Shown: in pieces, positions 1 to 9,431 of the stretch
Layout: each line of letters starts with the position of its first letter
Numbering within the stretch: position 1 is the stretch's first letter
Notes under the pieces: generated by a model
Told to the model about the DNA's origin: nothing
The model's input: the letters and a program-made list of their open reading frames with translations, nothing else
Databases searched by the model: none
Origin: Polytrichum commune
Lineage: Eukaryota; Streptophyta; Polytrichopsida; Polytrichales; Polytrichaceae
Reading direction: 5' to 3'
DNA length: 64,000 nt
NCBI GenBank assembly: GCA_950295325.1
Contig: OX485803.1
Coordinates: 33,867,554-33,931,553, forward strand
Translations under genes and position numbers: made by a program

Positions 1-230
1 CTTATAGAGACCTTATCCCGCTAATAAATAGGAAATTAAAAGGTTAGGCCTTCTAGAACCCTTAGGTATTTAGGTAACGGCCTGCCGGTAAATCCTATCT
101 TTCGCAAATCCAACCTACCACATCTATCTACTGAGTCACCCGGTCTTGAACTTAAGACCGGTTCTCAATTTAAACAACTAACTTACATCATCATATAAAT
201 ATCAATTTAAAAATAACAATAACATATAAA
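1..230. other. Non-coding flank at window edge
   Basis: No open reading frame or recognisable element is visible. The sequence is AT-rich and runs directly into the palindromic minisatellite, so it may belong to the same unidentified repeat. Confidence 0.4.
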
Positions 231-254
231 ATGCCTAAGTTCTTACTAATAGTC

Positions 255-890
255 GGCCCACATCACGACAGCGGCACCGCCAATATCCCCAAGCCCTCGT
301 ACGTGCTTCCTCTTTTATACCTGAGAGGATATTGGCGGTGCCGCCAATACCCCTTACACCTCATACATATTTCCTCTTTCATACCTGAGAGGGTATTGGC
401 AGTGCCGCCAATACCCCTTACACCCCATACGTATTTCCTCTTTTATACCCGAGGGGGTATTGGTGGTGCCGCCGATACCCCTTAGACCACATATGTATAT
501 ATATTTCCATACCAACGGTGGAAGGGGGAGTGTTGGGGGCACCACCAATACTGCTAGGGCCTTTATACATGTTTTCATTTTAATGCCCAGGGGGTATTGG
601 CGGCACCGCCAATACCCTTCAGGACCTCCTTCGTATTTCCCCTCTCATACCCAAAAAGATAGTGGCAGGTACCGCCAATACCCCTTGGGCTTTCATACGT
701 GTCTCCACTATCATACACGGGGGTTGTGGCGGTACCGCCAATACCCTTGGGGCCCTCCTACATATTTCCACTCTCATACCGGTTAGGGTATTGGCGATGC
801 CGCCAATACCCTATCCGGTCCTCATACGTGTTTTTACTTTCATACACCGGGAAAGGGGTATGAAATTTGCGGTCTTGTTAATACCTTCTA
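255..890. repeat. Minisatellite of ~65-bp units, each with a palindromic core
   Basis: About ten imperfect tandem units with spacings of 62-71 bp. Each unit holds an inverted repeat of the form GGTATTGGCGG-NN-CCGCCAATACC, then a T/C-rich tract ending in TCATAC or TTATAC. Cores lie near 270, 324, 389, 453, 524, 590, 657, 719, 785 and 855. The right arm (CCGCCAATACC) is better conserved than the left. The two central bases vary (TG, CA, TA) while the arms stay largely complementary, including G-T pairs. The first and last units are degraded. Open frames crossing this block switch frame inside the repeats and carry no domain, so I treat it as non-coding. The function is unknown. Confidence 0.85.
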
Positions 891-994
891 GACTCTTAAT
901 CGTATTTGTCGTTGCTTATAGTAGACTAGCTAGAAGCGATCATATACCTTCGACAATTGAATATAACTGTGCGGAAAAGAATTTAAAACATCCA

Positions 995-1072
995 CATGTG
1001 GATGCGAGTAGTCTAAAGAGACTAATGTTTCGGTCTCCACGAACCGGGGTTCGAATCCGGTTGGTTGCATTG
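995..1072 (+). other. tRNA-like remnant, possibly tRNA-derived SINE
   Basis: A D-arm-like hairpin (AGTCT-AAAG-AGACT) is followed by a four-pair stem closing a seven-base loop GTCTCCA. That loop would read anticodon CTC with U33 present. Next comes a B-box/T-loop block GGTTCGAATCC. The flanking ATGCGAG and GTTGCAT can pair as a six-pair acceptor stem. The T stem is irregular and two bases too long before the acceptor strand, so this is not a clean functional tRNA. A decayed tRNA or the head of a tRNA-derived SINE fits best. tRNAscan-SE/Infernal would decide. Confidence 0.35.
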
Positions 1073-1089
1073 ACTAGTACTATCCTCTA

Positions 1090-1739
1090 ATAAGCTAGTG
1101 GTTAGGCAGGAAATAAAATAGGTTGGATACATAGAAGGTTTTCCAATGCAAGTGTGCGTAGATCCTTCTTAATAACTTTTTAATGAAATTATCTACTTTT
1201 AACAAACTAATGCGCTTGCTCAACCATCTAGTTGATTACTGCTCTCATCAAATTACAACTCCAATAGCATTTGTGTTATGTCAAATATGTCTTATTTTCT
1301 ATGACATGCTCAAAAGATACTTACGCAATAAATTTCGTCTCCATCTTCATCTTCATCTTCATCTTCTTCGTTTTCGTGCGGGGGGATGTTGTTATCTTCT
1401 TCATACATCTTGATTTGCTTATTTTTCTTCTTCTTCACCATCATCGTGGATTCCAATCTTATCCGTAGTATTATTGTATACATCCCCATCAACCTCTTCT
1501 CTTGCTTCTTCACTTTCTTCGTCCAAATCATTTAAATCTATACTCTTTTGTGTTTCTAGTAAATCATTTATATATTTCTGCACTACAATGTTAGATTTTT
1601 TTTCTCATACTGCTTGCTCGTTCTCGAACTCTCTTTGTTGTAAAGTACAATTTTTTCGTCTCTTCCTTCTTCCACTCAATTATGTACTAGTCTTATGTTG
1701 ATCTACCTCTTGCATCTATGATAGTAAATGCTAAACGCT
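1090..1739. other. Non-coding, includes CTTCAT microsatellite
   Basis: An imperfect run of CTTCAT hexamers lies at about 1342-1367 within a T/C-rich stretch. Frames on both strands here are low-complexity shadows of that run, including an acidic Asp/Glu-rich frame on the minus strand. No element or gene is recognised. The gypsy element to the right breaks off at about 1740. Confidence 0.5.
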
Positions 1740-2734
1740 ATACAATTCACTTTTCAAAACAATCATATGAAGTTTGGTACATACTCCTACATATATATTG
1801 AATCTTATCAATCTCTCTAAGTCCGCCTTAACCAACAGTTGTAATTGTGGGTTCATTCTTCTTTCATTTTGTCCAATTGGCCTAGCACCCGAAATCAAAG
1901 GAATACGATGCTCCACCATCTTTCTAGGGATCCCCTTAAGTCATACGACCAAGCAAATGTGTCACTAAACTCATCCACCAACTGGATATTTTCCTTGTTT
2001 TCTTTCTCCTCCATCTTCATTTGTCGAACTTTTCCATTCCTTAATGTCACATCCACGTACTTCCAATCCGCTTCCGATACATGAGTTTGCTCGTCCTTAT
2101 TCCTATACCAATCCGGAGGCAGCTTAGGATAATCCTTGACATCCAGTCCCACCATTATTCCCGTCGACGTGGTCTTGAAGTGCAAAGGTTCTTCTAACCT
2201 AGCAGCTTCTACAACAACCTCCTCATCCTGAGTCCCATCCATATGTACTAGACTTACGTCACTCTCTTCCACACTATCTACCCAAGGTGTTAACCCCCTT
2301 AAGATCCACTCCTCCTTGGTGAGCACCTCACATGGCTCTAACAAGGAATATTTCTCGCTCCTTAAACTATGCACCTCATCGTTCAAACATGCATTGTGAG
2401 ACGTCATCATTACGTCAAACTCCGACTCAAGGTAATCACTCAACCACTGTGCATATTCTCCATCATCCCCATAATGGTAGAAACTAGGACCTAAGTCTCC
2501 CGATCCTGCACCCACAATAGTCCCATGACCATCCGAGTGGACCACTCCTACCAATGCCTCATCATTCTTGTCGTTCTCTTTATCATCATCTTCGTCCTCC
2601 GAAGATGAGGCAATTTTCTTTCTTACCCAACCCCCTAATGACCCTATGGAGACCTTGACCCTATTATCCTTAGAACTATAGGTAATGGAAGGCTTGGCTC
2701 CTCCCCACTCCACTGTGACATCCGACATTCTCAA
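1735..2734 (-). pseudogene. Gypsy protease-RT linker and RT N-terminus, broken
   Basis: The frame from 2734 down to 1895 starts just after the protease block (VTVEWGGAKPSI) and runs through a variable acidic linker to EFSDTFAWSYDLRG. That is the segment just before the palm of plant gypsy reverse transcriptase. A one-base frameshift near 1930, in a GGGG tract, moves the continuation (VEHRIPLI, then ERRMNPQLQLLVKADLE) into another frame at 1919-1731. Homology fades at about 1745, before any catalytic YxDD box. The protein cannot have RT activity. Confidence 0.8.
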
Positions 2735-2737
2735 CTA

Positions 2738-3605
2738 AGGCCTACCTAACAAGATGGGAAATGTATCATTGTTAGAATGCATCTTGATAACATGAAAAAT
2801 GACCACATACTCTTCCCCTCCGGGGTTAATCCTATAATCCTTAATCATTCCTAAAGGCAGGCCGGAGTTTGATTCGCCATGTTGATGATGAAAGGTGATG
2901 GACCCGTAAGACTAAGACCCAACCTCTTCATGGTGTGCTCCGGCAAAATGTTTAGCCCACTACCTCCATCCACTAGCACATTCGGAACCACTTTGTCCAC
3001 CACCATAACCTCAATCTCAATTGCCTTGACATCCCGCCCCCTCCTTGCAATTGAATCATAGCGGCCACCCTAGTCTTCACCTTCCTAGTTCTTCTAGTCA
3101 CCGACATTCCTTCCTTGAGAGTTTTACGAGCCATAGGTGATATCTCCAACAACTTTCCAAAGGTAATGTCGGCCTTAAGTGAGCTAAGATCGGCCCATAA
3201 ATAATAGCCATTCGGTTTTTTCACCTTGGCATTGCCAACACCATTAAATTCATCCAAGGGAATTTCCGATCCTTCCCATTCTCCCATCTCACTACCCTCC
3301 AAATCATGAATGACATTAGGCCTCTCCCTATCTTGGAGAATAACATTTTCCCTCTCTAGTGCCTCAGTGGCTCTCCTAGCTATTCTAGCTACCCTCTCTA
3401 AATTTGACAATAGAGGAGCCTCTCCCGAAGAATCCTCCTTCTGCCCCTCAACTTCTTCCTCCGCCTGAGTGTTACCCCTCATAGCCCTAGTGGTGACCGC
3501 CAATGTTGGTGCCTCATGAGTGACCTCATCATCTAAATTGCTCAACTCATAAGTGATAGCATTGGTGTGTGGAGGCCATTGACTTTGTTCCTCGCCATCA
3601 CTCAT
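2738..3605 (-). pseudogene. Gypsy aspartic protease region, broken
   Basis: Starts in a frame at 3605 (MSDGEEQSQW) that covers the charged linker between nucleocapsid and protease. The retropepsin active-site motif is visible as VLVDGGSGLNILP, with its DGGSG codons at 2970-2956. It sits in a different frame from the upstream linker, so at least one frameshift lies near 3050. The C-terminal flap-end motif PILLGRP is at about 2740-2760. It is followed by an in-frame stop (2737-2735) where the family normally has Trp. The catalytic Asp is intact but the reading frame is not. Confidence 0.8.
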
Positions 3606-4500
3606 TTAAAAAGGAATAGGCTCATCATGATGTGACTTCACTACACCATCCGTGAACCTGACATCCTGAGAATTAGACGGACCCGGATCCGTGGAAGGAA
3701 CTTGCCTCCTATTGTTGAAATTCTGTGGACCCCCTTGCCTATTCTGAATTGGAATGTATCCGTTCGCCGTTTGCAATCCCGTCGAAGGGTGAAAAATTTG
3801 TCTTGCATTCCCATGGTCATAATACAAGTTTGGTGGCCTAAGTTCATTCGGTGGCCCACCTTGTGGCCTCGCTCCCCTCATGTTGTCTCTAGCTTGTTGT
3901 TGTGGATTGGCCACCATGTTGGGCATGCTAATGATCTTATCCAGTTGACGACACTCGTCCGAATGATGGTTGCCCCACAATTACTACAATCATAGCCTTA
4001 TCCCTCGGACCAACATTGACCTTATGCATGTCATCTTCCCCAAAAAGGATGGAACTCATTTTTTCCACATTTTAACCATCTTGACCTCTAGGAGGAGGTC
4101 CCTTATTGTCACCATGTCTATACTGAATTTGTCCTTGATCCCTTTGGTTTTATAGAGGTAGGCCGCCGTTCATCATTTGATCCCGGTTTTGCCTACTTCT
4201 ACAAAACTGACGAGTGTGACCCGGTTGGCCACACTCAACACACCACAATCCCGAAGCATGCCTACCCGACTTAACTTGAGGAGGAGGACCAGGTTGTTAG
4301 CTCTTAACCATCGATGACATTTGATCCGTAAGACTTTGTATTTGCTTAATCATGGCCTCCTGAAATCCCAACTGACTAGCACCCAACCTCTTCTCCACTT
4401 CCTCAAGATGAGGTCCTACTTTAGGGGCCGGTAGTGCTAGAAGTGGTACCGGTTCCCTAACCGCTAAAGGGCGTGGACCTGCATCAATGAGAGCGTATGG
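3606..4500 (-). pseudogene. Gypsy nucleocapsid region with CCHC zinc knuckle
   Basis: A textbook retroviral-type knuckle C-x2-C-x4-H-x4-C (CVECGQPGHTRQFC) is encoded at 4242-4201 on the minus strand. A second Cys/His cluster (NHHSDEC) begins near 3975 but is split by a frame change from its leading CxxC, so a second finger is plausible but damaged. The rest is Pro/Gln/Asn-rich, as is usual for nucleocapsid tails. Stops separate this stretch from gag upstream. Confidence 0.75.
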
Positions 4501-4503
4501 AGC

Positions 4504-5539
4504 TTAACTCCCATACTTACCTGGTTCTCCCTCTACCACTCTCGGTCGAATGGGGATGAATTGATGGATTAATTCATCCTCCCTTCTCCACAATCTCTCA
4601 TAATCCCTATCCAAATTCTCCATCTCTCTAGCCGCTCTCTTGGCATCCGCCAAAGTCTGAGGATTCCTCTCAATAATACCTCTAATTGTTCCCGACTTAA
4701 AGAATCCTTGAATGAAGAATTGCTTTAGTGTGTCATCATTGAGCATGGTGCCCACAAATCGTGTACACACTAAATCAAACATCCTAATGTAAGCCGAAAT
4801 CTTCTCTTCCCTTCCTTGTTTCCATGAATCCAATGCCCTCAAAGCCGTGCTTTGGCCAACCTCCGGCCTGAACTCATTCAAAAACTCCCTTTGCAATGTG
4901 CTCTCATCCTCTAAAATGTCCTTCGGCATGGTCTCTATACCACTCATAAGCCTCACCTTCTAGAGTGGTAGGAAACCAAACCAACCAGTATCTCGGATTA
5001 GTTACGAGAGAACTAGCCAACCTTTCAATGTACCTTTCCATGTGTCTAGATGGATCCTTATCTTTAGTTCCATAAAACTTGGGAAGGTGGGATGGCATAT
5101 CTACCGCCGCTAAGTTTTGTGAAACCACAATTGGTAGACCTCTCAGTCTGACCAATGGATCAATCGGATCAATGGGGGGTATGGGTGGTATCGGCGGTAT
5201 TCCGCCTCCCTCCTGAGCCATGGTAACCGGTGTTTCCTCTCCTATTTTCCTATCAATTTCTATTAGAATGCCTTCCCTAAGTGTATCGGTCTTTGATGAT
5301 GTCTCGTCACTCAATTTAGAAGGAGTTGTTTCTTTCTCAAGTTAAGCCTCTACTTCTAATGTTCTTAAAATTGGACTAACACTAGGCTCCACATTCAAAC
5401 AACTTTCTAATCTAACTTCAACATGTTCCACATCCTCACTAATCCTAGATAATCTTCTTCTTCGTGTAACTTTGGCTAATCCTAATTCCAACCTTGGTTT
5501 TTGAGATCGAGTCTTACATTGCATTCCCCAAAGAATCAA
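4504..5539 (-). pseudogene. Gypsy gag (Retrotrans_gag) with stop and frameshift
   Basis: The N-terminus probably begins at or near 5539 (basic KTRSQKPRLELG). An in-frame stop at 5344-5342 interrupts it, and the same frame resumes at 5314. The capsid-type Retrotrans_gag core follows: DMPSHLPKFYGTKDKDPSRH, then LEGEAYEWYRDH. Near 4905 a one-base insertion shifts the rest (LQREFLNEFRPEVG, then WKQGREEKISAYIRMFD) into the frame that ends at 4504. The matching domain halves on both sides of the shift show a single former gag gene. Confidence 0.85.
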
Positions 5540-6422
5540 TCAACCCTCATTTGACCAAACATACCCGTCACTACCTCCACTCCTTAATATTATCATTTTT
5601 CTTGGTGTGGTTTAAAATTGAGGAGGTGAGGATAGAGAACCTACAAGCACACTTAAGTGAAAAATCCCAAACACGGAATAGGCATGTTCATGCCAATTCT
5701 TAGTCAAGTCAGAGAATCATCTCCGCACTCTTCTTTAAATTGGCACTCACCACAATACCGAGAGTGAGGGGCTGACCTTCGTCATGCACCACATTAAAGA
5801 CTGAGGCATCACCCTCTCGTCTCCAACACAATGCGATGACTAGGGCATTACCCTCTCGTCTCCAACACAATGCGATGACTAGGGCATTACCCTCTACAAC
5901 GGATAATAACAAAGACAAGTACAAAAATCTTTCCTTAATTAATTAGCAATTTCACTTTGAAGGATGTCATACCTCAAGCAATTCGCTTCCCCTTGCAAGT
6001 TAGCACTCACCCTCGACCGTGACTCAACATGACATCAACCTCAACAATCCTAACTAGCAATTCTAAGCTAGAGCATCAAATTCAAAATCCCCCAACTTAG
6101 AGACTCATCCCAAGGTGAGTGTCAAAGTTGATTCTTCCTAAATTAATTATCCCTCTAAGATTTAGTGAACTAATAATCGCAAGATTAATGTTATGTCCTT
6201 ATGCCATTCCCAAGAGAGTTCAGGACATTACCTTAAGCCGCGCTCCCTCTTCAATTCAAAATTGCATAAATGAAAATGCAATTCCATTCGAGAAAAAGAC
6301 ATTCAACTACTTAATCAATTAACCAAAATCAAAACCCAAAAAATGCTCACCTTGCACCAAGTACTTCTTCCTCACCCTCAAGTTTATGCCTCCAAGTCTT
6401 GATCCTCTAATCCCGCTTCACT
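5540..6422 (-). other. Gypsy untranslated leader between PBS and gag
   Basis: No coding signal. This AT-rich leader contains a short tandem repeat at 5794-5893. A leader of this size between primer-binding site and gag is normal for Tat-like elements. Confidence 0.5.
5794..5893. repeat. 39-bp tandem repeat, ~2.5 copies
   Basis: The unit contains GCGATGACTAGGGCATTACC followed by CTCTCGTCTCCAACACAAT. Full units start at 5833 and 5872, with a partial, diverged one before. Adjacent copies are almost identical, so the duplication is recent relative to the element. Confidence 0.8.
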
Positions 6423-6441
6423 CCCGGCAGACGCACCATTT
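6423..6441 (-). other. Primer-binding site of the gypsy element
   Basis: On the minus strand, immediately downstream of the LTR end (..TTCACA), lies TGGTGCGTCTGCCGGGAG. This has the TGG start and the layout of plant gypsy primer-binding sites complementary to a tRNA 3' end. Similar sites in Tat/Athila elements read TGGCGCC.TTGCCGGGGA, usually assigned to tRNA-Asp. The exact tRNA is not proven here. Confidence 0.6.
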
Positions 6442-6442
6442 A

Positions 6443-8046
6443 TGTGAACCCAGATTCACCCCCACCCTTAATTGCGTCCCAGTCATGGTGGAGGATCCTC
6501 TCTCACAACCGTCGTCTCAACTAATGGAAATGCATAACCCGCCGTCGTGAGGGTTGAATAAAACACCTTGGTCTTTCTTTTATTTTCTTTATTGATTGAT
6601 CTTCCAGCATTAACAAATATTTGTAGCTCAACAAAATCACCTAACCCTACACTAATCTGGGTCACTAAACCCTTTGCTACAATCTGATTATCCTACTCTA
6701 TCCAGCTACCGGTACACTGTGTAAGCCCCTCCTGCCACCTCATTAAATTCCCTTACTACCCACGGCCAGCTCGGTCTCCTCTGCATGTGGTGTGCCACCA
6801 GGGCTCTCACCTCCTTACTTTGTGCTTCGCCATCCACCAGACTCGCCCAGTTGTTCCAGGCCCCCTTCCAACCTCGGCCCAGCCGAGGATCACCACCACA
6901 GGCCCTCTCGACTGCCACCTATGTATTCCCGAGGTCTGCAAGAAGACCCCAGCAACCAATTCCTACCTCCTCTCTCCCAAATCGAGGCATCAACCAGGGT
7001 CGGGGCCCTTCCAGAATAAGGGATCCAGGGCGACTGAATACGATCTAATCCCAACCTAATGCCTTCTTACCGCTCTTCGCATTCGTTCTAGAATCGCTAG
7101 TAATCCATCACCATTCCGGCACTCCTTCCCTTTGAATGTTGTTGCTGGTCCAATCTTCCTCCCAACTTCCAGTTGCGGCATCCATCCGCTCACCTCTCTT
7201 CCTCAAGTGAGCTCTTGGTCAATGCAGTTGCTGGTCCTTTGAGCAACACGCATTGCTGCCCCCTCCGTGTGTAAGCTATCACCCAATTCCCATGTTCGAT
7301 CGCTAGCTCAATCCTCCTCCTACCTCCCAAGCGCTGCGGCCATCTGATTCGTCTTTCCTCCTCAAGAGAGCTCTCGGTCAATGCAGCTCCTGGTCCTTTG
7401 ATCAGCGCACATTGCTGCCCCCTTCGGATTTAGGCCATTACTCAATTCTCTTGTTCGGCCGCTGGCCCAACGCCTTTTTCCCTGAACCTCAGCAAGGGTA
7501 GCCAAGTAACATTTTTTGCTTCCCTACCTTCCACTCCCCTCTCCTCAGCGCTCACCACACCCAGATCAACATCCCAGATGCCTTCGGCTGCCACTTCAAT
7601 CCAGAGGCCGATCTCCAGTCCTCTTTGATGCGGCAGCCATCACCTGCGTTAGAGAGAGAGAGTGTTGGTCCCCAACCCGAGCATTCCAGGCCTCTCTCCT
7701 GGCTCCAAACTTTCGGTGCCTGATCTCATTCGGTGAGAGGCTCCCCCCTTAATACAATATCAGCCTAGCCTAATACAAACATTACTTTAAGCCTAATACA
7801 GACAATACCCCAGCCTCGTCTAAGTCTATCAGACTAATGTGTCCCTAAACCGAATTAAACTCGTCACTTGCTTTTGGTGTTTTTCTATTTATTAACTCCA
7901 ATCCAACACTTAGCTCAACTATAACTAAACTATAACACATCACTCTTTTTTGTATGCCTTTGAATAATCAAACAAACACAAACTCAAAGGTTTTCTTGTG
8001 ATTTTTTTACGCTTAAGGAATCATGTGGCGTATTTTTGGGCTCACA
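6443..8046 (-). repeat. Upstream LTR of the gypsy element (~1.6 kb)
   Basis: Plus-strand boundaries are TGTGAACCC at 6443 and GGGCTCACA at 8046, which are inverted copies differing at one base and have the canonical TG..CA ends. The inner end lies two bases from the primer-binding site. The LTR carries an internal duplication (7180-7480). No second LTR is in the window, so the boundary at 8046 rests on the terminal inverted repeat alone. Confidence 0.65.
7180..7480. repeat. Imperfect tandem duplication inside the LTR
   Basis: Two ~150-170 bp units share GAGCTCT(T/C)GGTCAATGCAG, then CTGGTCCTTTGA, CATTGCTGCCCCC and a TTC(G)..CGCTGGC block. They start near 7185 and 7350. The units have diverged by substitutions and small indels, so the duplication is old. 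Confidence 0.7.
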
Positions 8047-8201
8047 ATTGTGCTTTGGAGGGGTCTGAGTTGTTTGGATCCACCAAACGAAAGCTTGATC
8101 TACCACCGGGTGCAGATTGTGACTCACACCGACCCGATAAAGTGAACTACTCCATTCCTCGCCCTAAGACTAGGGTTTAAAGGGCAATCATAGAGGAATC
8201 T
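8047..8201. other. Short spacer between LTR and SWIM relic
   Basis: No feature is seen except possible in-frame stops preceding the SWIM reading frame. If the LTR end is right, this is the original target DNA next to the insertion. Confidence 0.4.
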
Positions 8202-9112
8202 TTGGTTTCTACAGAGCATGGTGTGGCACATAACACATCAGTGTTAGAGACTGATTGTTCTTCTTCCCATTGGCATATTGCACGATTGCCAGCCAACTTT
8301 GCCAAAAGATGTTGGGCAATGCAAGCCAATACATGGAATTTGTGCAATGCCAAAGTCGGAACTGGCAAACATGGCACACCAGCTCCCACGTACAAAGGAT
8401 TGAAGAAGGAATACCACTCCACCAACAATGTGGAGTACGAGTTTTGGTTTTGCCCTGATGACATCAAACGTTGTGTAAGTGGGAACAAGAAGAAGTATGT
8501 GTTAGACTGGTCTGTAGTTCCCAGCATATGGCATGTGAAGATAGGTACCAATCTCTCAAAGCAAGAAGTATTTGCACTCGAAGATCTTGGGTTCCAATTG
8601 CAGCAGAGGGAGGCTCTCTCTCCTTGCCATAGGCTTTCAACAATTGCGATGCTCCCAATCCCTCGGACGGATTTTCATGTGCCACTAAATCCGGATGCCC
8701 ACCCAACTTCCAGGTTTGGCAAGTCAGTGCACCGCAATCTAGCAGCACCAACAGTAGATCATAAAAACAAATGGGAGAGCGCTGGGCTTATGGACGGATA
8801 TTATGTGGTTGGAATAACTGCCATTCCATATCCAGGATTTGGAGTGCTAATCAACATCGTCTCGAAGGAGGACATCACATATCGTGTCACAATTGGCGAC
8901 ATGCCGCATTACACATGCCCTGACTTTACCAAAATGTCATCTCAATCCTTGGGAAGAAAGGGAAATGGGTGTATTGCAAACATTTTTATTACGTGTTTAG
9001 ATTTTTGTGCAAAGTGGATTATGATAGTGACAAGTTCATTCATGCTCCAACATACTCCTACAACGAGGTCATGCGATTACTTGAACTTGCAGGTGTTGTA
9101 GAACGTGAGTAA
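8202..9112 (+). pseudogene. SWIM-type zinc-finger protein, frameshifted
   Basis: One long frame (8202-8963) encodes a protein resembling plant proteins with a C-terminal SWIM finger. Recognisable blocks are WHVKIGTNLSKQEVFALEDL, CHRLSTIAMLPIPRTDFHVP and YRVTIGDMPHYTCPDFTKMS. The finger's second half, WVYCKHFYYVFRFLCKVDYD, and the tail NEVMRLLELAGVVERE run in another frame from 8963 to the stop at 9110-9112. A single missing base near 8962 therefore breaks the gene. The first Cys of the SWIM CxC pair is also replaced by Tyr. No in-frame ATG lies near the beginning and no intron is evident. Most likely this is a dead, perhaps retroposed, copy. A sequencing error could explain the frameshift but not the Tyr. 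Confidence 0.75.
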
Positions 9113-9329
9113 TATTTCAAGTGTTGTATTTAACTGCATGTTTGAGAATTTGAATGAGTGACATGTATTAATGTGGATTTCTATAATAAAAACCAGCAAT
9201 GGACTAAGTATCCATGGTAATAAGTTGCCTTCATTCTTCTTCAATCAGAATGCGAGTACTTTATATTCCAAAAATATGAGTGCCAATTTTAGAAAATATT
9301 ACCTAAAACCGTGCCCAATTACTAAATTT

Positions 9330-9431
9330 GGTATCATTGCTCACGTGTTACTGCTCATTGCTCATGTGTTACCGCTCACCGCTCACTGTTCACAGCTCAT
9401 TGCTCATGTGTTAGCTTCCCTCGTGTGTTGA
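9330..9431. repeat. Short CTCATTGCTCATGTGTTA-type repeat
   Basis: Several near-copies of TGCTCA(C/T)GTGTTAC and GCTCAC.GCTCA are packed within 100 bp. This looks like slippage-type repetition in otherwise plain intergenic DNA. Confidence 0.6.

Larger units (their letters stand above)
1740..8046 (-). mobile_element. Truncated Ty3/gypsy retrotransposon, Tat-like
   Basis: Read on the minus strand the order is LTR (8046-6443), primer-binding site (6441-6423), untranslated leader, gag, CCHC zinc knuckle, aspartic protease and the first part of reverse transcriptase. The element then stops. The core of RT, RNase H, integrase and the second LTR are not in the window. A protease of the type VDGGSGLNILP and a reverse-transcriptase entry with ERRMNP are typical of the Tat/Athila side of plant Ty3/gypsy elements. 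Stops and frameshifts in every domain show the copy is dead. Truncation near 1740 could be a deletion or a later insertion; the sequence to the left is unrelated. The subfamily is inferred from motifs only. Confidence 0.85.

Noticed and set aside
231..1090. Overlapping plus-strand frames across the palindromic minisatellite
   Set aside because: The repeat length is not a multiple of three, frames change unit by unit and no domain is present.
1310..1531. Minus-strand acidic frame (EDEDEDEDGDE)
   Set aside because: It is a translation of the CTTCAT microsatellite and has no domain.
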